A stretch of 64,000 nt of DNA from Labrenzia sp. R4_2 (GCF_017743865.1 NZ_JAGHRJ010000004.1:310001-374000); one strand, 5' to 3'; positions 45,009 through 53,773 are shown, counted from the first letter of the stretch. The notes: generated from the sequence alone by a model not told the origin. Made by a program: numbers and translations.

Positions 45009-46526
45009 ATGCTCGAAGGAATCCTGATCGGGCTGAGCACAGCCTTTTCTGTCACCAATTTGCTGATGGTTGTCGGCGGCTGTTTGATCGGCACATTCAT
45101 TGGCATGCTCCCGGGCCTAGGGCCGATGTCGATCATTGCCATCATGATCCCGGTTGCCATTTCAATTGGCGATCCATCTGCCGCCCTCATTCTGCTTGCC
45201 GGTGTTTACTACGGAGCGATTTTTGGCGGCTCGACGTCTTCTATCCTCATCAATGCGCCTGGCGTGGCCTCGACCGTTGCGACGAGTTTCGATGGCTATC
45301 CCCTTGCAAGACAGGGCAAGGCTGGCAAGGCATTGACCGTTGCAGCCATCTCGTCATTTGCTGGCGGCTCCATCGGTGCGGTTCTTCTAATGATCTTCGC
45401 TCCGGCTCTTGCAACCGTCGCACTTCTATTCCATTCAGCCGAATATTTCGCGTTGATGGTCGTCGGTCTTTCTGCGATTGCAGCTTTTGCCGGAACTGGC
45501 CAGGTTATCAAGGCACTTCTGATGACCATCCTTGGAGTCATCATGGCGACGGTCGGTGAAGGTGCGCTCTTTAACATGCCGCGCTTCACCATGGGTTTGA
45601 TGGATCTGCAATCCGGCTTCGGCTTCATCACGCTCGCGATGGCAATGTTTGCGCTGCCCGAAGCCCTCTACCTCGTTCTCGATCCGAACCGCTCTAAAAC
45701 CGAGAGCGGCAACAACGAGATCAAGGACCTCAGGATCACCAAAGAAGAAGCCAAGGCCATCACTCCGGTTATTGGACGCCAGTCTATCCAGGGATTCCTG
45801 ATCGGCGTCCTGCCAGGTGCTGGGGCAACGATCGCATCCTTCCTTGGCTACGCGGTGGAGCGCAACATCGCAACGAAGGAAGAACAAGAGCAGTTCGGCA
45901 AAGGCTCCGTCAAAGGTCTGGCAGCGCCGGAAAGTGCCAACAACGCCGCCTGCACAGGCTCCTTCGTACCGCTCCTCACACTTGGCATTCCCGGATCAGG
46001 CACAACGGCCATTTTGCTTGGTGCGTTGATCGCCCTCAACGTATCTCCAGGCCCACGTTTGATGGTCGATCAGCCGGAGATCTTCTGGGCGGTGATTATC
46101 TCCATGTATCTCGGCAACGTGATCCTGCTGATCCTGAACCTGCCGTTGATCCCGTACATTGCGAAGATCCTCGCGGTCCCGCGCAACTTCCTCATCCCCT
46201 TCATTTTGTTCTTCACCTTGATGGGCGCCTACATCGGGCAGAACAATTCGACCGAACTTCTGATCCTGGTGGGCTTCGGGATTTGCGCGACCGTCCTCCG
46301 CTTCGCCGACTACCCGCTGGCGCCGCTGCTGATCGGTTTCATCTTGGGCCGGATGCTGGAAGACAACTTCTCCCGCTCCATGCAGCTTTATGACGGGATC
46401 GGCTTCATCCTTGAGCGGCCAATGACGATGGGTCTCTTGGTCCTGGCCGTCATCCTCGTCGTCCTGCCGAGCTATCGTGCCCGCCGGGCGCGTGCGCGGG
46501 CAGAAGGCGTGGCCGACGGCGATTGA
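45009..46526 (+). CDS. tctA: Tripartite tricarboxylate transporter large permease (TctA)
   Basis: 505 residues, about 11-12 membrane helices. The family signature GTFIGMLPGLGPMSIIAIMIP near the N-terminus and its internal repeat IQGFLIGVLPGAGATIASFLGYA are both present, together with LTLGIPGSGTTAILLGALIA. It is the ion-coupled tricarboxylate channel subunit. The CoA-transferase gene starts 20 bp later, tying transport to metabolism. Confidence 0.95.
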   Translation: MLEGILIGLSTAFSVTNLLMVVGGCLIGTFIGMLPGLGPMSIIAIMIPVAISIGDPSAALILLAGVYYGAIFGGSTSSILINAPGVASTVATSFDGYPLARQGKAGKALTVAAISSFAGGSIGAVLLMIFAPALATVALLFHSAEYFALMVVGLSAIAAFAGTGQVIKALLMTILGVIMATVGEGALFNMPRFTMGLMDLQSGFGFITLAMAMFALPEALYLVLDPNRSKTESGNNEIKDLRITKEEAKAITPVIGRQSIQGFLIGVLPGAGATIASFLGYAVERNIATKEEQEQFGKGSVKGLAAPESANNAACTGSFVPLLTLGIPGSGTTAILLGALIALNVSPGPRLMVDQPEIFWAVIISMYLGNVILLILNLPLIPYIAKILAVPRNFLIPFILFFTLMGAYIGQNNSTELLILVGFGICATVLRFADYPLAPLLIGFILGRMLEDNFSRSMQLYDGIGFILERPMTMGLLVLAVILVVLPSYRARRARARAEGVADGD

Positions 46527-46546
46527 GACGAAACGAGGACCCGGAT

Positions 46547-47740
46547 ATGACAAAACCCCTTGATGGAAGCCGGGTTCTCGACCTGACGAATGTGCTTGCT
46601 GGGCCTTTTGCCTGCCACCAGCTGGCCCATCTCGGCGCGGAAGTCATCAAGGTTGAAGCCGTTGGGCGGGGCGATCTTGCGCGCAATCTCGGCGCAGATC
46701 CGGACCTCTCGGCAAAGGGCATGGGCATCAGCTTCCTTGCCCAGAATGCCGGCAAGAAATCCCTCACCCTCAATCTCAAGGACCCGCGCGGTAAAGACGT
46801 TTTGAAGCGTCTTGTCGCCGGAGCGGATGTGCTCGTGGAGAATTTTCGACCAGGGGTCATGGATCGTCTGGGGCTCGGTTATGAAGTTCTGAAAGCGGAG
46901 GCTCCGCATCTTATCTACTGCGCGATCTCCGGGTTTGGGCAAGATGGGCCCTGGGCTCACCGCCCCGCCTATGATCAGATTGTCCAAGGTGCCTCAGGCG
47001 TCATGTCGATCACCGGCGATGCTGACAGTGCTCCTCTGCGCGTCGGGTATCCGCTGGCAGATACTGTGGGCGGTCTGACAGCTGCGATGGCGATCTGCGC
47101 GTCCCTTAACGCCGAAAAGCGCGGCACCTTCATTGACGTGTCCATGCTGGAGTCGGTTCTTGCCACCATGGGATGGGTTGTCTCAAATCATCTGATCGGC
47201 GGCGTTGCCCCAACGCCCAATGGCAATGAAAACCCAACGTCTGCGCCATCCGGTGCGTTTCAATGCTCGGACGGCTTGATCAACATTGCGGCCAACAAGG
47301 ATGAGCAGTGGGACCTTCTGGCCAAACACCTTGGCCGGGAAGACCTTGTTGGACACACTGATTTTGCCTCTCGGGAAGACCGGAAACGCAACAGGCTACG
47401 GCTTAAGGCAGAATTGGAAACCGTTCTCACCACAAGGCCTGCGCGGGAATGGGCACGCGAGCTCAACAAGCTGGGCGTGCCTGCTGGCGCGGTCCTGAGC
47501 GTGCCTGAAGTTCTTGACCATCCCCAGATCAGGGACCGCGATTTTCTGGCGCGCTTCGATGAAACGCCGGGGATTGGAAAACCCATCGATCTCTTACGAA
47601 TTGGCGCCATGATTGACGGCACACGCCCATCTGTGGACACCCCGCCTCCGGCCCTCGGTGCGGACACCGACCGTATTTTGACGGCACTTGGATACGCTGC
47701 AGAAGACATTGAGACCTTGCGCAAGGAGAACGTGGTGTGA
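46547..47740 (+). CDS. Family III (CaiB/BaiF) CoA-transferase
   Basis: 397 residues from ATG 46547. Family motifs: VLDLTNVLAGPFACHQLAHLGAEVIKVE, NFRPGVMDRLGLGYEVL, and the catalytic Asp in RPAYDQIVQGASG. Such enzymes move CoA between carboxylic acids. It lies between the tricarboxylate transporter and a citrate-synthase-fold lyase, so it probably makes the CoA thioester of the imported acid (for citrate, citryl-CoA). The exact substrate is inference. Overlaps the next gene by 4 bases. Confidence 0.88.
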   Translation: MTKPLDGSRVLDLTNVLAGPFACHQLAHLGAEVIKVEAVGRGDLARNLGADPDLSAKGMGISFLAQNAGKKSLTLNLKDPRGKDVLKRLVAGADVLVENFRPGVMDRLGLGYEVLKAEAPHLIYCAISGFGQDGPWAHRPAYDQIVQGASGVMSITGDADSAPLRVGYPLADTVGGLTAAMAICASLNAEKRGTFIDVSMLESVLATMGWVVSNHLIGGVAPTPNGNENPTSAPSGAFQCSDGLINIAANKDEQWDLLAKHLGREDLVGHTDFASREDRKRNRLRLKAELETVLTTRPAREWARELNKLGVPAGAVLSVPEVLDHPQIRDRDFLARFDETPGIGKPIDLLRIGAMIDGTRPSVDTPPPALGADTDRILTALGYAAEDIETLRKENVV

Positions 47741-48528
47741 GCGAGAACACAGATGTCGCCGATTGGTGGCGCACCTCGATCATTGACATGGAACCCGGTC
47801 GCATCGCTCTTCGCGGACACCCAGTCGAAGACCTAATCGGCAACCGGGGTTTTGCCCAGATGATCTGGCTGATGGTCACCGGCAAGGAAATATCCGGGCA
47901 ACGAGCCAGCCTTTTTGAAGCGGCGCTCGTTGCCGCCGTTGATCATGGACCTCAAGCCCCGTCTATCGCGGCAGCACGGATGGCGACGACCTGTGGCATC
48001 GGTTTGCAATCGGCCATGGCGACCGGTCTCAATATGCTCGGCGACGTTCACGGTGGCGCGGGCGAACAGGCGGTGGAGCTTTACCGGGCAATAGAGACCG
48101 CCGGACTTGATGAACTCGGCACAACGCTTGATACCTGGCGGCAAGCTAACGGGCGTTTCATTCCAGGCTTTGGACATCGCTTCCACAAACCTGTCGACCC
48201 AAGGGCACCGCGCCTGCTCGGGCTGGTCGATGAAGCCGCAGCCGCTGGTAAGGTCTCCGGGGCATACGCTCAGATCGGTCGAGCCATCGAAGCGCATCTG
48301 GCTACTGAACGCGGCAAGCCGGTACCGATGAACATCGATGGCGCGACCGCAGTGATTTATGCCGAACTTGGCTGTCCAGCTCCCCTTGCCCGTGGCTTCT
48401 TCGGATTGTCCCGATCTGTCGGGATCTTGGCGCACGCATGGGAACAGACCGAACAAGGCGGACGCAACAAAGGTCCGACCCCACCGCATTACCGCTGGAC
48501 CTACGACAATGCCGCCGGTTCCGACTGA
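47737..48528 (+). CDS. Citryl-CoA-lyase-like citrate synthase-family protein
   Basis: 263 residues, little more than half the size of citrate synthase. The citrate synthase catalytic triad is kept: H105 (GDVHGGAGE), H147 (IPGFGHRFHKPVDPRAPRL) and D201 (MNIDGATAVI). The short form lacks much of the N-terminal region and resembles citryl-CoA lyase and ATP-citrate lyase C-terminal domains. With the overlapping CoA-transferase it would cleave citryl-CoA, or a related acyl-CoA, to acetyl-CoA and oxaloacetate (or the matching oxoacid). It starts at GTG 47737. Confidence 0.78.
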   Translation: MSENTDVADWWRTSIIDMEPGRIALRGHPVEDLIGNRGFAQMIWLMVTGKEISGQRASLFEAALVAAVDHGPQAPSIAAARMATTCGIGLQSAMATGLNMLGDVHGGAGEQAVELYRAIETAGLDELGTTLDTWRQANGRFIPGFGHRFHKPVDPRAPRLLGLVDEAAAAGKVSGAYAQIGRAIEAHLATERGKPVPMNIDGATAVIYAELGCPAPLARGFFGLSRSVGILAHAWEQTEQGGRNKGPTPPHYRWTYDNAAGSD

Positions 48529-48575
48529 AAGGCATCCCTTTGGCCGGACCGCTTTACCTACTCCGGCCAACCTTA

Positions 48576-48609
48576 GAGCCCTGCTTTGTCCGAAGCAGGG
48601 CTCTTTTTT
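48576..48609 (+). terminator. Rho-independent terminator of the tct-CoA-transferase-lyase operon
   Basis: GAGCCCTGCTT (48576-48586) and AAGCAGGGCTC (48593-48603) pair perfectly around TGTCCG, followed by six T. 47 bp after the lyase stop. Confidence 0.93.
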
Positions 48610-48662
48610 GACAAACGCGGCATTGAATGGCCATCGCACTCCGACCGGCAAGAATTATGAAC

Positions 48663-48721
48663 TATGCGCTTTTATGTTTTTTGTGTTATTTTCTCCGAAA
48701 AGGTGGGAGGAAAAGCGCATA
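48663..48721 (+). promoter_or_regulatory. tupB leader hairpin that covers the start codon region
   Basis: TATGCGCTTTT (48663-48673) is perfectly complementary to AAAAGCGCATA (48711-48721); the right arm runs from the end of the Shine-Dalgarno GGGAGG (48705-48710) into the A of the tupB start codon. Inside the 37-base loop, TTTTCTCC can pair with the Shine-Dalgarno, or TTTTC-TCC-GAAAA can form its own small hairpin. Formation of the long stem would block translation of tupB. A DNA operator is less likely with arms 37 bp apart. Confidence 0.6.
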
Positions 48722-49428
48722 TGGACAGTTTCTGGAACGTGCTGGCAAGTGCCATTGGCCTTGTTTTCGCGTTTGATCCAGACCTCATGGAGATTGTTGG
48801 CCTGTCAATGCGGGTCACCTTGAGTGCTGTCGCAATCGCATGCCTGATCGGCTTTCCACTCGGCGCAATCGCAGGCGCCTTCCGACTCCCCGGCCGAACC
48901 TTATTGTCGATTGTCCTCAATGCCCTGATGGGACTACCACCTGTCGTCGTCGGGCTTTTGGTATACCTCATGCTATCGGCCTCTGGGCCGCTCGGACCAC
49001 TGGGACTCCTCTACACCCCAACTGCCATGATCATCGCCCAAACGGTTCTGGTGACCCCAATCGTTGCGGCATTGACCAAGCAGGTGGTGGAAGACCTCTA
49101 CCAGGAATATGGCGAGCAGTTTACTTCGCTCGGCGTCGGACCACTCGACCGCGTCATGGCACTCCTTTGGGATGCCCGTTACAGCCTGCTCACCGTCGCG
49201 TTAGCCGGGTTTGGCCGTGCAGTCGCTGAAGTTGGCGCGGTGATCATTGTCGGCGGCAACATCAACCATGTTACTCGGGTCATGACCACAACGATTGCTC
49301 TGGAAACTTCCAAGGGCAATCTTGAGCTTGCTTTGGCGCTCGGGGTGATCCTTCTGGCGATTGCGTTTGCGGTCAATGCTCTTGTCATGACCCTGCGCGC
49401 ATCCGCTGTGAGGGCTGCTTATGCGTAA
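48721..49428 (+). CDS. tupB: Tungstate ABC transporter permease (TupB)
   Basis: 235 residues from ATG 48721 after GGGAGG. Five or six membrane helices and the ABC permease loop EYGEQFTSLGVGPLDRVMALLW / EVGAVIIVGGNINHVTRVMTTTIALETSKGN, the latter typical of TupB. Identity as tungstate rather than molybdate rests on the TupA-type binding protein two genes on. An open frame from 48664 adds 19 residues but has no good ribosome-binding site. Confidence 0.9.
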   Translation: MDSFWNVLASAIGLVFAFDPDLMEIVGLSMRVTLSAVAIACLIGFPLGAIAGAFRLPGRTLLSIVLNALMGLPPVVVGLLVYLMLSASGPLGPLGLLYTPTAMIIAQTVLVTPIVAALTKQVVEDLYQEYGEQFTSLGVGPLDRVMALLWDARYSLLTVALAGFGRAVAEVGAVIIVGGNINHVTRVMTTTIALETSKGNLELALALGVILLAIAFAVNALVMTLRASAVRAAYA

Positions 49429-50200
49429 TCTTGTGCAAGACACCCCGTCTGCTCCATCCATAACAGCAATGCCCGATGCGCGAGAGATTCTTCTTGAAAC
49501 CCGCGGGCTCGGATTTGAAACCAATGGGCACCGCTTGCTCACTGATATTGACCTTCAGATACGGCGCGGTTCGCGCACAGTAATCATGGGGCCGAACGGC
49601 GCCGGCAAAAGCCTGCTTTTGCGGCTGATGCACGGCCTAATTTCGCCCACATACGGTGACGTCCTGTGGCGGGGCCACGCGCTGGACAAAGCCGCCCGGC
49701 AAGACCAGGCCATGGTCTTCCAGCGGCCTGTGCTACTCCGGCGGTCTGCAAAGGCAAACCTGAAATTCGCGCTTGGAGTTCGCGGCGAGAAGGGCGAAAA
49801 GCGCAATGGCTTAATCCAAAAAGCCTTGGCGGCAGCCGGGCTAAGCCATCTTGCAAACCGTCCTGCCCGCGTCCTGTCAGGCGGCGAACAGCAGCGCCTT
49901 GCCACCGTCCGCGCGCTCGCTTGCAAACCGGATATTCTGTTTCTGGATGAGCCGACCGCAAGCCTCGATCCGGCCTCCACTGCCGCGATTGAGCAGCTCA
50001 TCCTGGAAGCGAATGCAAACGGTATCACCATCGTACTTGTGACCCACGATGCAGGACAGGCGAGCCGCCTGGGGCAGGAATTGATTTTCCTGCAAGATGG
50101 AGAAATCGCTGAAACCGGCCCTGCGCAACGGGTGTTAACGATCCCACAAAGCGCGCCCGCACGTGCTCTTCGGGACGGACAGCTTTTCGTAAAGAGTTAA
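49421..50200 (+). CDS. tupC: Tungstate ABC transporter ATP-binding protein (TupC)
   Basis: 259 residues. Walker A GPNGAGKSLLLRLMHGL, Q-loop MVFQRPVLLRRS (the R-P-V-L-L-R-R version typical of TupC), signature LSGGEQQRLATVRAL, Walker B ILFLDEPTASLD and the switch His in VTHDAGQ. Energises TupB. Overlaps tupB by 8 bp. Confidence 0.92.
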   Translation: MRNLVQDTPSAPSITAMPDAREILLETRGLGFETNGHRLLTDIDLQIRRGSRTVIMGPNGAGKSLLLRLMHGLISPTYGDVLWRGHALDKAARQDQAMVFQRPVLLRRSAKANLKFALGVRGEKGEKRNGLIQKALAAAGLSHLANRPARVLSGGEQQRLATVRALACKPDILFLDEPTASLDPASTAAIEQLILEANANGITIVLVTHDAGQASRLGQELIFLQDGEIAETGPAQRVLTIPQSAPARALRDGQLFVKS

Positions 50201-50225
50201 AACAAAAGCACTTTTGGAGGAAAAC

Positions 50226-51062
50226 ATGATCAGACGAGTTTTTTTGAAAATCATTGCTGCCGCGTTTCTCACAACCGGCCTCCTTCAATCCGCTCAGGCG
50301 GAAAACCCGTTTATCATCGTTCAATCAACCACCTCGACCCAGAACTCCGGCCTGTTCGATGACTTGCTACCGAAGTTCACCGCCAAGACAGGCATTGACG
50401 TCCGCGTGGTTGCAGTCGGGACCGGACAGGCCATCCGCAACGCAGCAAACGGCGACGGCGATGTTCTGTTTGTGCACTCCAAACCATCGGAAGAAAAATT
50501 CGTTTCGGACGGATTGGGCGTCTCCCGTGCTGATGTCATGTACAACGATTTTGTGATTGTTGGGCCGGCCAACGATCCGGCCGGCGTCGCCGGAACCAAC
50601 AACGTTGCAGAAACCCTCACCAAAATCGCCTCGAGCAAATCGATATTCGCGTCCCGCGGGGATGACAGCGGCACCCACAAAGCAGAGCTCCGCCTTTGGA
50701 AGAGCGCAGGGATCGATCCGTCAGAAGGCTCCGGAACCTGGTATCGCGAAACCGGCTCCGGGATGGGGGCAACCCTTAATACAGGAACCGGTATGGGCGC
50801 TTACGTGATGACCGACCGAGCAACCTGGATCGCATTTGGCAACAAAGGCACGCATCAAATCGTTGTTGAGGGAGATGCCAGGATGTTCAACCAGTATGGT
50901 GTCATTCTGGTGAACCCCGAAGCACATCCGCACGTCAAGGCTGACATGGCACAAAGGTTTATTGACTGGCTTCTCTCGCCAGAAGGCCAGACGGCAATCG
51001 CAGACTATCAGGTGGACGGGCAGCAACTGTTCTTCCCGAATGCCGGATCCGGTCCAAGCTAA
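50226..51062 (+). CDS. tupA: Tungstate-binding protein (TupA)
   Basis: 278 residues from ATG 50226 after GGAGGAAAAC. Signal peptide (FLKIIAAAFLTTGLLQSAQA), then the oxyanion-binding start STTSTQNSGLFDDLLPKF, followed by SRGDDSGTHKAELRLW and ETGSGMGATLNTGTGMGAY, all characteristic of TupA rather than ModA. It binds tungstate with very high affinity in the family. The order tupB-tupC-tupA, with the binding protein last, is not the usual tupABC order. Confidence 0.9.
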   Translation: MIRRVFLKIIAAAFLTTGLLQSAQAENPFIIVQSTTSTQNSGLFDDLLPKFTAKTGIDVRVVAVGTGQAIRNAANGDGDVLFVHSKPSEEKFVSDGLGVSRADVMYNDFVIVGPANDPAGVAGTNNVAETLTKIASSKSIFASRGDDSGTHKAELRLWKSAGIDPSEGSGTWYRETGSGMGATLNTGTGMGAYVMTDRATWIAFGNKGTHQIVVEGDARMFNQYGVILVNPEAHPHVKADMAQRFIDWLLSPEGQTAIADYQVDGQQLFFPNAGSGPS

Positions 51063-51190
51063 GCCGTAAAGATGCGCAAAATTGCACCGCAGTCCTGAAG
51101 AAATCCGAAACCATAGTCCCTACGCAGAATTGACATGATCGCCCGCTTCCGGGCAGCTTGACTGCAGAAACTTAGGAAAGGAGACAGACC

Positions 51191-52240
51191 GTGGAGGCCC
51201 GGGGTCCAGAGACGAAAGGCTCTACGAACCCAATTGAGCCGAAAGGGGACGTGAGAGCAAAACGAATACTGTTGTTTGGCGCAACCGGAACCATCGGACG
51301 CGCCACGCTGACCGAGTTGCTGAGCCAAGGTCATCACGTCGTTTGTTTCGTCCGGCCACAGACAGCTGCAAAGATACAACGTGTCGCGCCAGAGACAGTT
51401 GTTCGAACTGGTTATGTCACCAATCCAAAGTCGATCCGCCAGGATGCTTTCCGGGGCGATCAGTTCGATGCCGTGATTTCCTGCCTGTCCTCCCGAACGG
51501 GTATTCCCGACGACGCCTGGAAAATCGATCATCAGGCGAACAGCGATATCCTAAAAATCGCGAGAGAAACCGGGAAGCCGCATTTCATTTTACTGTCGGC
51601 AATATGCGTGCAAAAACCGAGACTTGCATTTCAGCACGCCAAACTCGCATTCGAAGCGGAGCTCCAAGCCTCAGGCCTGCCCTATTCGATCATTCGGCCG
51701 ACCGCTTTCTTCAAATCGCTATCCGGGCAAGTGGAACGTGTAAAAGCAGGCAAACCGTTCCTCATCTTTGGGGATGGAACGCTAACGTCCTGCAAGCCGA
51801 TCAGCGATCATGATGTCGCGGCCTTCATTGCCGAATGCTTGGAGAACCCGGCGATGAAAAACCAGGTCCTGCCGATTGGCGGCCCAGGTGAGGCGATAAC
51901 GCCCCGGGCACAGGGAACGTACTTGTTTCAAAGCTTTGGGCTGGAGCCGCGGTTCCGCAAGGTGCCGGTTGCACTGATGGACTGGATTATCAGAGCACTT
52001 GAGTTTGCCGGCCGGTTCGGGCCGAAATACCGGGACAAGGCGGAGCTGGCCCGCATCGGCCGTTATTATGCAACTGAATCCATGCTGGTAATCAATCCGC
52101 AGACCGGACAGTATGACGCCGACGCCACGCCTTCGTTTGGAAAAGACACGCTTTTCGGGTTTTATAAAAAGCTTGCGAACGGAGACGAAACCCCGTCCCT
52201 GGGCGACCACGCGGTTTTCGACCGGAAGTCACGCGTCTGA
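51191..52240 (+). CDS. bciA: Divinyl (proto)chlorophyllide a 8-vinyl-reductase (BciA)
   Basis: 349 residues from GTG 51191 after AAAGGAG (a shorter form could start at GTG 51252, directly before the Rossmann fold). Atypical short-chain dehydrogenase with ILLFGATGTIGRATL, then blocks strongly shared with plant DVR and BciA: LLSAICVQKPRLAFQHAKL, YSIIRPTAFFKSLSGQVE, GDGTLTSCKPISDHDVAAF, VLPIGGPGEAITPRAQG and IGRYYATESMLV. It reduces the 8-vinyl group in (bacterio)chlorophyll synthesis. No other photosynthesis gene is in the window. Confidence 0.9.
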   Translation: MEARGPETKGSTNPIEPKGDVRAKRILLFGATGTIGRATLTELLSQGHHVVCFVRPQTAAKIQRVAPETVVRTGYVTNPKSIRQDAFRGDQFDAVISCLSSRTGIPDDAWKIDHQANSDILKIARETGKPHFILLSAICVQKPRLAFQHAKLAFEAELQASGLPYSIIRPTAFFKSLSGQVERVKAGKPFLIFGDGTLTSCKPISDHDVAAFIAECLENPAMKNQVLPIGGPGEAITPRAQGTYLFQSFGLEPRFRKVPVALMDWIIRALEFAGRFGPKYRDKAELARIGRYYATESMLVINPQTGQYDADATPSFGKDTLFGFYKKLANGDETPSLGDHAVFDRKSRV

Positions 52241-52265
52241 AACCGGCCTTTAGGTGCCCCTCGCC

Positions 52266-52394
52266 TCAGTCTCCAAGACGGACTGACGAGCTGCTGCCCT
52301 GTTCGGCACTGGAGAACCCTGCCCGATCCAAAACCTGGCTTGCTCCGATGGTCAGCACGATGATGGCTGCAAAGGCCGTCAGCATGGCTTTCAT
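52266..52394 (-). CDS. Small single-span membrane/exported protein at the end of the fdh operon (42 aa)
   Basis: ATG 52394 overlaps the stop of the upstream WD40-cytochrome gene (ATGA) and has a strong Shine-Dalgarno, GGAGGGAGGA, 5 bases before it. 42 codons: a hydrophobic helix (MLTAFAAIIVLTIGASQVL) followed by a polar Ser-rich tail ending SSVRLGD. The coupling and the excellent ribosome-binding site make it a real gene. I recognise no family; a small subunit or anchor of the formate dehydrogenase complex is possible. Confidence 0.7.
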   Translation of the reverse strand: MKAMLTAFAAIIVLTIGASQVLDRAGFSSAEQGSSSSVRLGD

Positions 52395-53773
52395 TGTTGT
52401 CCTCCCTCCGCTTCTTTTGGCGCGGTTGCCACCTTGAGATAGTCAACTAAATCTCTCCGGTCTTCCGGCAAGGCAATGACCTGCATCGGCATTTTCGAAC
52501 CAGGAATATAATGGTCCGGACCGTCCAGAAACAATTGGTCGATCGTCTCTTCTGACCAGATGATATCAGATCCGTCCAGGCTTGCAGAATAGCTGTAATC
52601 CGGAAGAGCGCCGGCCTTTCGCCCAAACACCTTGTAGAGCGTCGGCCCTGCGCGCCGCACACCATCATCTGTCAACGAGTGGCAAATGGAGCACTTGCGC
52701 GCGAACTGCCGCTCACCGTTGGACATTTCCTCTGGTTTGCGCAGGAACTCGGGTGTTTCGGTTGCCATCGGATCAAAACTGGAAAGGTCGGCAACCGGCC
52801 AAGAATAAACAATATTCTCAATGCCGGCAGCATGCAGAACCGACCCGTCATTTGAGAAAGCCAAGGCCCAGATGGGACCTTTGAGCGCGGCGCGAAAATC
52901 GGTCTCTATCCCCCAAGACCCCGTCTCGAACACAGTGATGTAACCTTGACCATCCCCTGTTGCGAGCCGTGTACCATCGGGGCTGACATCGAGCCCTAAA
53001 ATTGGCCGGCGTTCGAGTGAAAACTCGTACAGCCGGTCGCCTGTTTCAAGATCGAGGATCCGGGTCACGCCGTCTTGTGCGCCGTAAGCAAGCCATGTCT
53101 CGGGTCCGTCTGCCGGACCACCAAGCTTCAGAACATTGATGCCGAACCCATTGCGATCGACAACCCGCTTTTCAGTGCGTTCCTCAACATCCCAGAGAAT
53201 GATCGAACCATCCATGGAAGCCGAATAAAGAGATTTGCCGTCTTTGGTAAAAGCAACCGTATTCACGCCCGCATTGTGCCCGCTCAGGAAAATCGGCTCA
53301 CCTCCATCAACCGGCCAGAGCCCGACCCGAGCGTCCCAGCTGGCGCTGGCAATGAGGCTCTTGTCCGGCGACACAGCAAGCCCCTGAACTTTGGCGGTAT
53401 GGCCTTCCAGTCTTTGTTGTGTTCCTGCAACACGGTCCCAGAGGATCAGATCATTGTCGTCGCCCCCTGACACAAGCCGATAGGTATCTATGAACTGGAC
53501 AACCTTCACAGCGGCTTCATGCCCGTCGAGCCAAGTCGGGTCTCGCCCTGACCAAAGCCCGACAGAATTGTCGAAACTCGCGGTTGCGACAGCACCGGTC
53601 TCGGGTTCCACCGCAATATCCATAACCGGGCCACCGTGCCCTTTAAGGGTCTGAAACTCGGTCGCCAAACCTGGGGAAACAGGCCATACGGAACAGCACA
53701 CGTAAATCGCAACTGCCACGACGGTTTTTTTCCCAACCGCCGCGAATGACCTTTGGATGAGGGACGCGCACAT
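52391..53773 (-). CDS. WD40 beta-propeller fused to cytochrome c, fdh-associated
   Basis: 460 residues. An N-terminal signal segment (VVAVAIYVCCSVWPVSPGLA) is followed by about seven WD40 blades (LKGHGGPVMDIAV, DGHEAAVKVVQF, LEGHTAKVQGLAVS, LSGHNAGVNTVAF and others) up to about residue 330. A class I cytochrome c domain follows, with heme C361-C364-H365 (KCSICHSLT) and a distal Met in GSKMPM. It should be periplasmic. It lies between fdhC and the small terminal gene, 20 bp from fdhC, so it may carry electrons to or from the FDH complex or scaffold it. Confidence 0.85.
   Translation of the reverse strand: MCASLIQRSFAAVGKKTVVAVAIYVCCSVWPVSPGLATEFQTLKGHGGPVMDIAVEPETGAVATASFDNSVGLWSGRDPTWLDGHEAAVKVVQFIDTYRLVSGGDDNDLILWDRVAGTQQRLEGHTAKVQGLAVSPDKSLIASASWDARVGLWPVDGGEPIFLSGHNAGVNTVAFTKDGKSLYSASMDGSIILWDVEERTEKRVVDRNGFGINVLKLGGPADGPETWLAYGAQDGVTRILDLETGDRLYEFSLERRPILGLDVSPDGTRLATGDGQGYITVFETGSWGIETDFRAALKGPIWALAFSNDGSVLHAAGIENIVYSWPVADLSSFDPMATETPEFLRKPEEMSNGERQFARKCSICHSLTDDGVRRAGPTLYKVFGRKAGALPDYSYSASLDGSDIIWSEETIDQLFLDGPDHYIPGSKMPMQVIALPEDRRDLVDYLKVATAPKEAEGGQQ

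Noticed and set aside
47737..48528. Housekeeping citrate synthase
   Set aside because: Only 263 residues, and it overlaps a CoA-transferase in a transporter operon; the housekeeping enzyme is about 430 residues.
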